The notes: generated from the sequence alone by a model not told the origin. A DNA stretch of 64,000 bases from a bacterium (GCA_022709425.1 JAKLIW010000008.1:62001-126000); one strand, 5' to 3'. Shown: positions 11,411 to 20,165, numbered from the stretch's first letter. Numbers and translations are program-made.

Positions 11411-13711
11411 ATGCGCCTCTTCCTATTCATAAGTGTTCTTATCGCGGCATTTCCACTCTTCGCCTTCTCCGACTGCCTCAACAAAGAGCCGGTGACCGAG
11501 GAGTGCCTCAAGACGGTCTACGAGTCGGGCGACGAGGAATCCTACCTCGAATTCTACGACAAGGTGCAGTTCCGCGAGAAGGAAGGGGCGGTCGCGCGGC
11601 GGATATTGGCGCTCTACCGCACCGGTCGCGAACTCGAGATACCGACCGCGCTCAAGGACCTGCCCGAGAAACGCCGCAAGACGCTCCTGTTCCGCTATCT
11701 CGCCTTCCGCGCCGCTTTCTCGGCGAAGAAATGGAAAGAGGCGCGTAAAGAACTCGATGCGATAGCGGCCGGCTACCCCGCCTTTTACCGGGAACGGGCG
11801 CTCGGCTGTCTCGAAGGCGACATGTTCCTCGCCGAACGGAAATGGAAGGAGGCGATCCCGAAGTACGCCAAGTGCCTGAAGGAGGATAAGAACGAGGCGG
11901 CCGCGTTCAACCGCATCGTCGCCAAGGAGCAGGGGAAGGGGGCCGACGCGAAACTCATCCCCGACTATCTGGCGTTCCTCGAAGAGAGCGAATATGTATC
12001 CCAGCGCGGCGAGATCAACCAGCGGCTCCTCACGATCCGCCGCACGTTGGGTCTGCCGGTCGAAGGCTCTCCGCTCTTCGTCAAGTGGTTCGCCGCTATG
12101 CGCAAGGAGGGTCTTGCCGACGAGTTCTACTGCGAGGTGCTCACCGAGATGGGTTATCCGATGTCGCTGGAGGCGGGGCGCTATCTGGTCGGCAAGAAAC
12201 GCTACGCCGACGCGATAACGCTCATCGATCGCGAGATAGCGAAGTGTCCGCATGAGGAGTGCCGCTACTCCTACGGCTGGGAGAAGTTCCGTATCCTGTC
12301 GAGCAAGGGGGTCCCCGCCGAAGGGGCCGCCTACATGCGGTGGCTCGCCGAGAGTCTTTCGGGACAGCGCAAGGAGCGGGTGCTGTTCCACGCCGCCGTC
12401 TCCTTCATCGAATCGAACAATACCCCGGCGGCGCGCGAGATACTGGAAGAGACGGTCTATCGGAACCCGAAGTCGGCGTGGTTCCTCCAGTCGCTCTATC
12501 GGCTTGGGCTCATTTATCTCATGGAGGGGAACGAGTTCTACGCCTATCTCCTCTGGGGCAACTTCGTCTTCGCCGCGAACCTCAAGCCGCGCGGCGCGGG
12601 GGTGGGCGACTCCCTGCAGACGATGCAGTCGCTGACGCTCTTCTACGACCGGTTGTTCAACTACTACCTGTTCAGCGGTTCGAACGATTACGAATGCGGG
12701 GCGCAGGACGATGCCGACTGTACCGCGAAAGATTTCATATCCTACTACGACTTTCTCTATTATCACCTTGCCGACGCGCCGAAACTGGCGGCGGTCAAAC
12801 AGCCGGCCGCAAGCGACGAGTCCCGCCGGGCGAAGTGGCGCGCCGCTCTGCGCACCTTCGACAGCGATCCGTACGAGGAGCTGCTCGAAGCGGCCGATAA
12901 GGCCCCCGCTTCATTCCGGAAGGATGAAACGGTCGAGAGTATGGTTTTCTTCGCGCAACACCGGCTGCTGGACGGTCTCCTTTTCTACGAACGCTATATC
13001 CGCGCCAAGGATCGGATGCCGGGGAACGCGGGCGATCCGGTGGTGCCGTTCGTCATGCGCAACCTCGCCCTCCCGATCTACAAGGCGGCCGAAAAGTACG
13101 CCCGCATCATCGACAGCATCTACGAGGCGATAAAGGCGTCGCTCAAGTTTGCGCCGCAGTACGGTGACACCGACAAGTGGAAGATACTCTACCCGGTGCC
13201 GCACTTCGACGCGGTGATGCGACTCTCCGAGGAGTTTGCCATATCGCCCGCCTTTCTCTATGCCATCATGCGGGCCGAGAGCTTCTACCGCGACTGGGTC
13301 GTGTCGGGGGCGGGGGCCATCGGGCTCATGCAGATCATGCCGTCGACCTTCCAGAAGATATCGGGACAGTCGGGCATCAAGGTCAAGGACCCCTTCAACC
13401 CGTACGAATCGCTCAAGGCGTCGGCGTGGTATCTCTCGAAACTGCTCAAGCGGTTCGACGGCAACATCATCCTCGCGGCGGCCGCTTACAATGCCGGGCC
13501 GAAGAAGGTCGGGCAGTGGTATCAACAGTTCGGCGATCTGCCGGGTATGTCGTTCATAGAACTGATCCCGTATCAGGAGACGCGCAACTATGCCAAGCGG
13601 GTGGCCCGTTTTTACGAGATATATTCGTATCTGTACGAAGGATCGTTCTATCACTTGGAGCTGGGAGAGCCGTTTGAGATCAAGGAAGATCCTACCGTGG
13701 TTGATTTTTAG
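11411..13711 (+). CDS. Periplasmic soluble lytic murein transglycosylase (Slt-like)
   Basis: Cleaves peptidoglycan glycan strands to 1,6-anhydro ends. The 766-aa product has a signal peptide (MRLFLFISVLIAAFPLFAFS), a long alpha-helical superhelix region and a C-terminal SLT goose-lysozyme-like domain from about residue 600. The catalytic Glu is Glu623 (IMRAESFY), followed by GAIGLMQIMPST, AAYNAGPKKV and the ELIPYQETRNYAKRV tail. The architecture matches Slt70. The start at 11411 gives a clean signal peptide and follows a promoter. It is coupled to the SpoIID-like gene, whose start lies inside its 3' end, pairing two glycan-strand-acting functions. Confidence 0.92.
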   Translation: MRLFLFISVLIAAFPLFAFSDCLNKEPVTEECLKTVYESGDEESYLEFYDKVQFREKEGAVARRILALYRTGRELEIPTALKDLPEKRRKTLLFRYLAFRAAFSAKKWKEARKELDAIAAGYPAFYRERALGCLEGDMFLAERKWKEAIPKYAKCLKEDKNEAAAFNRIVAKEQGKGADAKLIPDYLAFLEESEYVSQRGEINQRLLTIRRTLGLPVEGSPLFVKWFAAMRKEGLADEFYCEVLTEMGYPMSLEAGRYLVGKKRYADAITLIDREIAKCPHEECRYSYGWEKFRILSSKGVPAEGAAYMRWLAESLSGQRKERVLFHAAVSFIESNNTPAAREILEETVYRNPKSAWFLQSLYRLGLIYLMEGNEFYAYLLWGNFVFAANLKPRGAGVGDSLQTMQSLTLFYDRLFNYYLFSGSNDYECGAQDDADCTAKDFISYYDFLYYHLADAPKLAAVKQPAASDESRRAKWRAALRTFDSDPYEELLEAADKAPASFRKDETVESMVFFAQHRLLDGLLFYERYIRAKDRMPGNAGDPVVPFVMRNLALPIYKAAEKYARIIDSIYEAIKASLKFAPQYGDTDKWKILYPVPHFDAVMRLSEEFAISPAFLYAIMRAESFYRDWVVSGAGAIGLMQIMPSTFQKISGQSGIKVKDPFNPYESLKASAWYLSKLLKRFDGNIILAAAAYNAGPKKVGQWYQQFGDLPGMSFIELIPYQETRNYAKRVARFYEIYSYLYEGSFYHLELGEPFEIKEDPTVVDF

Positions 13712-15224
13712 CATCGCCCTGCTCCTCACGGCGGGCGAAAAGGGGAACGACGAATTCCTCTATTTCCATACCGCGTCGTTCAATTTCCACGACGGCGTCC
13801 CGTTCATCCGTGTCCATGTCAAAGACCTTCCGGCGCCGCTGGCGGTGTCGGGGGCGGTCCGCTTCTCGTGCGGCGGCAAGGATCTATCGGCCGATGCGGC
13901 CACCGTGACGCTCACCGGCTATACCGCGCCGGTGGTCCGCTACCGGGTGGCGATCGAAGAACTGACCGGGGCGGCGCTTTCCGGGTACCGCGACCGGGTC
14001 GCTCAGGTGGCGGCCGAAACGAACCGGCCGGTGGAGCTCTTCATGACCGGCGGCATCTTCTCCATCAGCGAGCGGCGCATCGACAACCGCGAATACTACA
14101 TCGTCCTCAAGGAGCTCTTCGATAAGGAGGCGGCGGTGAAACTGCAGGATGCACTGCGGGCCGAACTTCCCGGCCGCCAGATACTCGCGCTCCCGTTCTT
14201 CGTCAGCCCCTCGCAGGCGACCATCACCGTCGAGGGAACGGGAAAGAAGCTGACCTGCGACCGGTTCGTGAAACTCGAGCCGACCGGACCGGCCACGGCG
14301 GGCGACCTTACGCTCGGCGGCCATGCGGCGCAGTTCCTCTACGGTTCGGCCGACGGGACGCTGGGGCTGGTGGTGGAGGAGGATGTCGAGAAACTGCTCT
14401 ACCGCATCCTGCCGGGGGAGATGTTCGCGTCGGCTCCGGCCGAAACGCTCAAGGCGCAGGCCATCGCGGCGCGTACCGACATCTTCATGCAGCTCGGCAA
14501 ACGGCATATCGGCGACCCGGTCCACATCTGTTCCGAGGTCCACTGCCAGAAACTCGACTGGAAAAACGATACGGTCGCCCCGAAGTTCCGCGACGCGGTC
14601 GATGCCACGCGCGGCGAGATACTGCTCCACAAGGATCTCTATGTCGCTCGCGCCCCATACTCATCCTCCTGCGGCGGCCATTCCGAGAACATCAAGAATG
14701 TCTGGTTCTCGGCCGAAAAGGATTATCTGCAGGGGGTTTGGGACAGCGACAAGCCCCAGAAATTCAACCTGACGCGCGGGGTGGAGGTGCGCAAGTTCCT
14801 CGAGGATGGCACGGGGGAATGCGGCATCGCGCTCAACAAGAAATTCCGCTGGCGGAAGGATATCCCGGCAAAGAAGATGGACGAACTGCTGACATCGCTC
14901 GGCGTCGGCCATGTCACCGACATCAAGCCGCTGGAGCGCGGCGTGTCGGGGCGCGTCTGGAAACTGCTGATCACCGGCGACACGGGGGAAAAGCCGGTAT
15001 GGGGTGAACTGGTGATGCGGCGGCTCATCGACGACCTGCCCAGTTCGCTCTTCGCGGTCGATTACGACGAGAAGAAGAAGGTCTGGAAGTTCACCGGGGC
15101 GGGATGGGGACACGGCGTCGGGATGTGCCAGATGGGGGCCATCGGGCTCGGCCAGAAGGGGAAGAAGTACCGCGAGATACTCGGCCGCTACTATCCCGGC
15201 ACCTCCGTCACGAAAATCTACTGA
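13674..15224 (+). CDS. SpoIID/LytB-domain protein, putative lytic transglycosylase
   Basis: SpoIID-family protein of 516 aa; characterised members cleave denuded glycan strands or enhance amidases. Motifs: PGEMFASAPAETLKAQAIAAR with the conserved Glu, SSCGGHSE, and GWGHGVGMCQMGA near the end. No ATG lies near a sensible N-terminus. I chose TTG at 13674 because GGGAG stands six bases upstream and it yields MRSRKILPWLIFSIALLLTAG, a good signal peptide. The gene therefore overlaps slt by 38 bp. The stop overlaps the convergent transporter by 7 bp. No sporulation genes are near, so a vegetative cell-wall role is likely. Confidence 0.87.
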   Translation: MRSRKILPWLIFSIALLLTAGEKGNDEFLYFHTASFNFHDGVPFIRVHVKDLPAPLAVSGAVRFSCGGKDLSADAATVTLTGYTAPVVRYRVAIEELTGAALSGYRDRVAQVAAETNRPVELFMTGGIFSISERRIDNREYYIVLKELFDKEAAVKLQDALRAELPGRQILALPFFVSPSQATITVEGTGKKLTCDRFVKLEPTGPATAGDLTLGGHAAQFLYGSADGTLGLVVEEDVEKLLYRILPGEMFASAPAETLKAQAIAARTDIFMQLGKRHIGDPVHICSEVHCQKLDWKNDTVAPKFRDAVDATRGEILLHKDLYVARAPYSSSCGGHSENIKNVWFSAEKDYLQGVWDSDKPQKFNLTRGVEVRKFLEDGTGECGIALNKKFRWRKDIPAKKMDELLTSLGVGHVTDIKPLERGVSGRVWKLLITGDTGEKPVWGELVMRRLIDDLPSSLFAVDYDEKKKVWKFTGAGWGHGVGMCQMGAIGLGQKGKKYREILGRYYPGTSVTKIY

Positions 15225-16711
15225 TCGTTCTTCCGATACGCTCTATCTATCCAGAACAGTCCGATCATCGAGATGAGGCCGACCGAGGCGAGAAGCGCCC
15301 ATATCTGCCACGGATGGTAGGTATCCCAGAGGAGTTTCGCCGCATCGCCGGGGGTGACACCGAGCTTCGTCGCGAGCGTCGGGAAGAGGTCGCCGTCCTT
15401 GAGGTTCGCAAGTTCGGCCGCCGGGACGCCGAGTTTGTCGATAAGGTATTGCCGTGCGAAGTTCGTCCGCGAGGCGAGCGTATCATAGAGCGGACCCGAC
15501 AGGAAGTTGCCCGCCATCCAGCCGAAGGCGAAAGGCATGTTGGAGTAGCCCATGTAGAGCGCCTTCTTGTCGGGCGGCGCGTTCACCCCGACATATTCGG
15601 AGAATTTGGGCGAACAGATGATCTCGCCCAGCGAGAAGACCAGTATCATCGCGGCGACCGGGAGGCCGGTCATGAAAAAGCCGGAACCGAAAAAACCGAC
15701 GGTGGCGAAGGCCATTCCGAGTATGAGTGACACCATCATCTTGAAGCGCGACATGAACCACGAAATGAGCATGACGAAGAGCACTATCGCGGTCGCGTCG
15801 AGGTTGACGATGAGTTCGGGTTTGACATGTCCCGCGGCGGTCAGCGCGCTGTCGCCGAGTATCGCCTGAAAAGCCGGCGCGATGTCGCGCGAATCGACCC
15901 ATTCGTCGATGAAGTTGGGGAGCAGGTCCCACACCTGCATGAACATGAGCCAGAAGCCCGACGATATGAGGAGGAAGAACAGCATCTTGCGGTCATGGAG
16001 AAGATTCAGGCCGGTCTCTTTGAACACGGTCAGCGACGATTTCCCGGCGCCGGTCGTCTCCGGTTCGCGGTAGAGGAAGAAGGCGGGGAGGAAGTTGAGC
16101 GCGGTCACCGCGGCGCAGGCGAAGAAGACCAGATGCCATGTCGGATTGTTCTCGTTGCCGCGTAGGCTCGCCGCCATGATCGGGGCGAGCATCGCGCCGA
16201 TGTTCACCACCCAGTAGAACATCCCGAAGCCGATGCTGGCGTTCTCCGGTTTCACCGAACGGGCGACGGTCCCCTGCACCGGCGGCTTGAAGATGGCGGT
16301 GCCGGTGCCGACCATGACCGACGCGCCCAGCATCGTCCAGAAACCGGTCGCGAAAGCCATCGAGGCATAGCCCATGGTGTTGAGCGTGAAGGCGATATAG
16401 AGACTCTTCTTGTAGCCGAAGTTATCGGTGAAGCCGCCGCTCACGATGGGGAGCAGACACTGGAACGCCGCCCAGATGCCGAAGATGATCCCTTTCTCGG
16501 CGTAGGAGATGCCCAGCCCGTGCTGGTCGGCCCCGGCGATCATGTAGAGCGGCAGGACGGCGCGCGACCCGAAGAAGGCGAGCCGTTCGGCCAGTTCCAT
16601 GATGTTGACGACCCAGAAGTTGAAGGGGAGGGTCTTCAGCGTGGTGCGCAGGAAGAACAGCGCTCCGGTGATGATCAGCAGTCCGACGGCGGCAAAGATC
16701 GGTCCGAGCAT
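15218..16711 (-). CDS. POT/PTR-like MFS transporter
   Basis: Polytopic inner-membrane transporter of 497 aa with about 12-14 TM segments. The first cytosolic/TM motif (MELAERLAFFGSRAVLPLYM) resembles the ExxERxxYYGxRA signature of proton-coupled oligopeptide transporters, and FGYKKSLYIAF fits MFS motif A. The last Tyr pair of the POT motif is replaced by Phe-Phe, so substrate specificity is uncertain; di/tripeptides are the obvious guess. An unusually long periplasmic or cytosolic loop near residues 395-450 (YLIDKLGVPAAELANLKDG) precedes the last TM. Its own promoter is at 16742-16771. Confidence 0.8.
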   Translation of the reverse strand: MLGPIFAAVGLLIITGALFFLRTTLKTLPFNFWVVNIMELAERLAFFGSRAVLPLYMIAGADQHGLGISYAEKGIIFGIWAAFQCLLPIVSGGFTDNFGYKKSLYIAFTLNTMGYASMAFATGFWTMLGASVMVGTGTAIFKPPVQGTVARSVKPENASIGFGMFYWVVNIGAMLAPIMAASLRGNENNPTWHLVFFACAAVTALNFLPAFFLYREPETTGAGKSSLTVFKETGLNLLHDRKMLFFLLISSGFWLMFMQVWDLLPNFIDEWVDSRDIAPAFQAILGDSALTAAGHVKPELIVNLDATAIVLFVMLISWFMSRFKMMVSLILGMAFATVGFFGSGFFMTGLPVAAMILVFSLGEIICSPKFSEYVGVNAPPDKKALYMGYSNMPFAFGWMAGNFLSGPLYDTLASRTNFARQYLIDKLGVPAAELANLKDGDLFPTLATKLGVTPGDAAKLLWDTYHPWQIWALLASVGLISMIGLFWIDRAYRKNDQ

Positions 16712-16741
16712 GGGAACTCCCTCGTTGAGATCGGTCCCCGG

Positions 16742-16771
16742 TTTCTACCTTTTCGGGAGCGTGTTTGTCAA
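16742..16771 (-). promoter_or_regulatory. sigma70-type promoter for the MFS gene
   Basis: Minus strand TTGACA (16771-16766), 18-bp spacer, TAGAAA (16747-16742), 31 bp before the ATG at 16711. The rest of 16772-16896 holds no gene; it is AT-rich and marks the edge of the restriction island. Confidence 0.6.
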
Positions 16772-16896
16772 TATCTTGTTCGGGCAGGCGCTTGAACTAC
16801 TATATATTAAGGTAGCAGGTGAGGGGGAATATAGTAAAACTTAGAGGTGAGTCCGATTGGCCGCTTTAGTTTTTGCAAAAAATTTCGCAAGAAGGC

Positions 16897-16925
16897 TTGA
16901 CAGAAGGTTTGTAATACACTACAGT
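16897..16925 (+). promoter_or_regulatory. Strong promoter of a small RNA gene
   Basis: Consensus TTGACA, 17-bp spacer, TACAGT, with an A/T tract just upstream (UP-element-like). It points right, opposite to the restriction operon, and lies only about 70 bp from that operon's last stop codon. There is no coding frame to serve, so it should drive a short RNA. Confidence 0.65.
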
Positions 16926-16928
16926 CAA

Positions 16929-16996
16929 AGTAGCTCATCTGCCATGTTGCAGAAGGAGTACTCGGTGTCGCCCGAAAGGGCGACATCAGCTTTTTT
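16929..16996 (+). ncRNA. Candidate structured small RNA next to a DUF3800 gene
   Basis: A transcript of about 65-70 nt is bounded by the promoter at 16897-16925 and a T-run at 16991-16996. Two hairpins fold by eye. Hairpin 1 pairs 16929-16936 with 16956-16962 (7 bp, G16933 bulged) and, inside it, 16938-16942 with 16949-16953 (UCUGC/GCAGA, loop CAUGUU). Hairpin 2 pairs 16964-16973 with 16978-16987 (10 bp with one G-U, GAAA tetraloop) and is the terminator. It converges on a nuclease-like gene and lies in a DUF3800-containing operon. Published comparative genomics (Weinberg and colleagues, 2017) named a set of DUF3800-associated RNA motifs; membership here is my inference. Confidence 0.55.
16964..16996 (+). 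terminator. Rho-independent terminator of the small RNA
   Basis: 10-bp stem (GGUGUCGCCC with GGGCGACAUC) capped by a GAAA tetraloop, then AGC and six T. The T-run overlaps the stop codon of the facing gene (16995-16997), so the small RNA should end just before running antisense into it. The stem can also fold in the leftward transcript but lacks a T-run there. Confidence 0.8.
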
Positions 16997-17501
16997 AGGG
17001 GTTTCGGGTCCGGCAATATTCTTGAAATTCTCTTTCCAGTTTCCTTCTTTGGTGACCTTCCTCGATGGGGTAGGCTGTCATCAGAAGAAGGAAAGTTCTC
17101 TTCTTTACTAGAATCACAAGATATTCATCGTTGAACCAAAGAAGAAGATTGCGTCTGCCTTTTGAACGTTCATTCTCCCATACCTTGACGAGAGGGTCTT
17201 TTCTATTATCGATTATCGGGCGTGGCCAACGAATACGCTCACATCTTTCGAATGCGGGCGTTCGATCATCCTCCGACCCCGTATTTTTTAGGTTTTGGGA
17301 GGTCATGTGCCAGAATGTCGGCTCCTTGTTTTGCTCCTTGGGTTCTTTGATAAGAAGATAAACTGGCATCTTTTCAAGGAAAGGCTGGGAGTCGACGAAA
17401 TCTTTTTTGAAGAACTCGTACACCGCTTCAATGTAGCGAGTCCAATCGCTTCCGTAGTCCTTAAAAAGAACCAGCGGCGGAAGCCAACTAGGCATTGTCA
17501 T
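16995..17501 (-). CDS. Putative PBECR/RelE-like small nuclease
   Basis: Protein of 168 aa ending the restriction operon. It has no signal peptide. The C-terminal half (FERCERIRWPRPII, VWENERSKGRRNLLLWF, YLVILVKKRTFLLLMTAYPIEEGHQRRKLEREF) resembles the phage-associated barnase/EndoU/colicin/RelE-like nuclease fold (PBECR): alternating strands, conserved His-Arg-Arg-Lys near the end and a terminal helix. That reading comes from remembered family patterns, not a search. The start is one of two ATGs (17501 or 17495), both overlapping the DUF3800 stop. Lower GC than the core genes. It might be a toxin or an effector; function is not established. Confidence 0.6.
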   Translation of the reverse strand: MTMPSWLPPLVLFKDYGSDWTRYIEAVYEFFKKDFVDSQPFLEKMPVYLLIKEPKEQNKEPTFWHMTSQNLKNTGSEDDRTPAFERCERIRWPRPIIDNRKDPLVKVWENERSKGRRNLLLWFNDEYLVILVKKRTFLLLMTAYPIEEGHQRRKLEREFQEYCRTRNP

Positions 17502-18210
17502 GTTCGATCCGTTCCGGTGTCCAGTGGAAAAGGTTAAACTTGCGAGCTTCACGAGGAGTATTATATCGTAGATAGTATCCGCACTGTTGCCTGATCTTCT
17601 TAATAAGTGCAACCTTGGCCGGGCTGTCGTTGTGACCCGACAGGTAATATGCGAGAGCACCGATAAACAGGTCGGTCAACTGTACCAGCGCAACCTCTTT
17701 TGAGTCAACCGCTTGAATCCGCTCAACAATAACTTGCTGGCGGTCGCCGATGCTAGTGCAAAGAACTTCTTGCAGGGTCTTTATTTTCCGGAAACTTCTC
17801 GTGTCTTTGATGTCGAGGTATATTGCAAAATGAGCACCTTCATTCATTTCGAGAATCGGTTTCAGCATCGTGTAGTACATCCGATAATACCAGCCGTCGT
17901 GTGTCATCGCAAAGGCGTTGTAGTCCAACCCTTCCTTGTCGGCAGAAAGAGCACGAAAGGAAAGGTGAGGCGATCTGAAGAAATAATCCACGAGATTTTG
18001 GTAATAGGACAACTGCGCATCGGAGACTTTGCTCCACTTGATTTCACGGTGGATAGGAATTCCGTGGCCCCGCTTGATGGCGCGAATATCTTCAAAACAG
18101 GCGTGAGCGTGTTCTTTCTTGCACCACATCGCGCCCAGCACCATATACTTTCGGCCATCATGCTCCAGATGGCAACTTTCGTCGCAGTAGATGTTGATGC
18201 TATCGCTCAT
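17488..18210 (-). CDS. DUF3800 domain protein
   Basis: DUF3800 protein of 240 aa, a family proposed to have an RNase H-like fold and often found in defence islands and mobile elements. Visible features are the N-terminal YCDES strand with the first acidic residues, HREIKWSKVS, an internal LDIKDT and the C-terminal LVQLTDLFIGAL with the last Asp. The ATG at 18210 overlaps the HsdMS stop as ATGA and has a strong SD (GGGGGGA), so translation is coupled. Its 3' end overlaps the next gene by 14 bp. Its biochemical activity is not known; nucleic acid cleavage is a reasonable guess. Confidence 0.85.
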   Translation of the reverse strand: MSDSINIYCDESCHLEHDGRKYMVLGAMWCKKEHAHACFEDIRAIKRGHGIPIHREIKWSKVSDAQLSYYQNLVDYFFRSPHLSFRALSADKEGLDYNAFAMTHDGWYYRMYYTMLKPILEMNEGAHFAIYLDIKDTRSFRKIKTLQEVLCTSIGDRQQVIVERIQAVDSKEVALVQLTDLFIGALAYYLSGHNDSPAKVALIKKIRQQCGYYLRYNTPREARKFNLFHWTPERIEHDNA

Positions 18211-20156
18211 TCTTCCCCCCACACCCGGGCGATGGTTGCCTGTATCTTTTTGTCTTCTTCCACAATTTTCTTTTTGAGATGTTCAATTTCTTTCTGGTAT
18301 CTTTCAATCTCAGCCACTATATCCTTTTGCACTTCCAACGGCGGCAGAGGAATTTGGAAATTCTCTACATAGTCCCGAGGTACTCGTTGCAATCCTCCCG
18401 TCCCGGTCATTTGCGCGATTGCGGCTTCTCGAAAGATCGGATGCATAACACAGAAATAAATCCATTCAGGCATAACCTGTTTGGTTGGGCGTAACACATA
18501 GAATTCGCTTGAGCCAAACCCAATCCCATTTGCCAAGTTTCGCGCAACGCCTGCCTTGCCGTTTTCAAAGCAAGGCGTTACCTTCGCGAGAAGGACATCG
18601 TTGTCTTCAAAATAGGTATAACTCGCTGAAACCTCTGAGAGTCGTTTTTCTTCGCTGGGCAAGAAAGTCATTTGATGCTCGTTTATATCCGCCATAGGTA
18701 CAAAAGAAACGCGTATATTTGGATCGAGTTTAGCCAACTGACTCTTGCGTGGATTAACTACGCAGACATCGCTGATTCTCGCTAATGTGAATTTGTTCGT
18801 CTTTGTGCCACCTTCCCGATATCTTTCGCCGCTCAATTTGTAGTCGCCATTCACAGCGATTTTTTCTTTATGCACGATGAGACAGAAATTAGATCTGAAC
18901 TTATCGATCGACTTGCCTTCGCGAAGCAATTGAAGATATTGGGTGACCTTATCTCTTACCCGCGGCAAGTCGTTCTTATCAATTGGTCGGCGTTGTGCCC
19001 CTAAATCATAACCATCATTTTTCACTTTGAAGAAAGCAATCACCTTTGTTTTTTGTGCTAGTGTTTTATCCATGATGAGGATTGATGTCTTCACATTGGA
19101 GTAAGGATTAAACACTCCTGCCGGGAGCGACACCACCGCGACCAGATAATCTTCAACTAACATTTTTCGCAGTTGTTTGTATGCCAATTGAACGCGCGAA
19201 ACGACACCTTCCGGTACGATGACCCCAGCGCGTCCTTTTGCGTTCAGATGCTCGGCGATATAGTCGACGAACAGAACTTCGCTCCGCTTCGACTGCACCG
19301 AGAACCGCTTGTGCGGCTTGATGCCACCTTTCGGCGACATAAACGGCGGGTTGGCAAGGATAACATCGAACGATTCGCTCCACCGGTCTTCGGAGGTCAG
19401 TGTGTCGTACTCGTAGATGTGCGGATCGGTGAAGCCGTGGAGATAGAGATTCACCAACGCCAGACGCATCATGAGCGGGTCGATGTCATAGCCTTGAATG
19501 TTGTCGGCCAGCGTCTTCTTCTCATTCGGCCGCAGGGCACTGTTCCCCTTGGCGTCCTTGTTGGCATTGGAAATATGTTTGAACGACGAGATAAGAAACC
19601 CGGCGCTTCCACAGGCGGGGTCAAGGATGGTTTCGTCTTTCTGCGGATCAACGACATCGACGATGAAGTCGATGATATGGCGCGGTGTGCGGAACTGTCC
19701 CGCATCGCCCTGAGAACTGAGGACCGACAACAGGTATTCGTAGGCGTTGCCGAGCGTTTCGCTGTTCTCGTAACTGAAGCCGTCTATCTCTTTCAGGAAC
19801 ATGGTCAGGGTGTCGGGGGCGCGGTACGGAAGATAGGCGTTCTTGAAGATGTTGCGGAAAAGGTACGGTATCTTATCGTTCTCCTGCATCTTGGAGATCG
19901 CTTCGCCGTAGAGATTAAGCCGCTCGTTCGCGCCGAGGCGCGTATCCATGAGCGTTCGCCACGAGTAACGCGCCCATTCCCCGGTGAAGAACGACGCCTT
20001 GCCGCCCATATCGAGAGAGGCCCGGTCCATGTCATCCATGAACTTGTAGATGAGCGCGACGGTGATCTGCTCTATCTGTCCTTTCGGGTCGGGTATCTTC
20101 CCGACGAGGATGTCGCGGCAACTGTCGATCTTCCGTTTGGCTTCATTGTCGAGCAT
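18207..20156 (-). CDS. Type I restriction-modification HsdM-HsdS fusion
   Basis: Adenine-N6 methyltransferase fused to a specificity module (649 aa). HsdM N-terminal helical bundle at 1-150; SAM site DPACGSAGF and catalytic NPPF (ILANPPFMSP) follow. From about residue 450 the chain carries one target-recognition domain (FTLARISDVCVVNPRK to GTGGLQRVPRDYVENFQIPLPPLEVQ) and a single coiled-coil helix (EIERYQKEIEHLKKKI). A usual HsdS has two recognition domains; one here implies that two fusion subunits pair and that the target could be an inverted repeat. Nine-base gap after hsdR, SD CTAGGAGA. No separate hsdS is present. Confidence 0.9.
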   Translation of the reverse strand: MLDNEAKRKIDSCRDILVGKIPDPKGQIEQITVALIYKFMDDMDRASLDMGGKASFFTGEWARYSWRTLMDTRLGANERLNLYGEAISKMQENDKIPYLFRNIFKNAYLPYRAPDTLTMFLKEIDGFSYENSETLGNAYEYLLSVLSSQGDAGQFRTPRHIIDFIVDVVDPQKDETILDPACGSAGFLISSFKHISNANKDAKGNSALRPNEKKTLADNIQGYDIDPLMMRLALVNLYLHGFTDPHIYEYDTLTSEDRWSESFDVILANPPFMSPKGGIKPHKRFSVQSKRSEVLFVDYIAEHLNAKGRAGVIVPEGVVSRVQLAYKQLRKMLVEDYLVAVVSLPAGVFNPYSNVKTSILIMDKTLAQKTKVIAFFKVKNDGYDLGAQRRPIDKNDLPRVRDKVTQYLQLLREGKSIDKFRSNFCLIVHKEKIAVNGDYKLSGERYREGGTKTNKFTLARISDVCVVNPRKSQLAKLDPNIRVSFVPMADINEHQMTFLPSEEKRLSEVSASYTYFEDNDVLLAKVTPCFENGKAGVARNLANGIGFGSSEFYVLRPTKQVMPEWIYFCVMHPIFREAAIAQMTGTGGLQRVPRDYVENFQIPLPPLEVQKDIVAEIERYQKEIEHLKKKIVEEDKKIQATIARVWGEE

Positions 20157-20165
20157 GGAATTCTC

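Noticed and set aside
16929..16996. A type III toxin-antitoxin RNA antitoxin.
   Set aside because: Type III RNAs are tandem repeats upstream of the toxin on the same strand. Here there is one unit, convergent and downstream. The idea stays only as a loose functional analogy.
16857..17111. An 84-codon plus-strand frame covering the small RNA.
   Set aside because: It runs through the promoter and terminator hairpin and into the facing gene, with no SD at its start.
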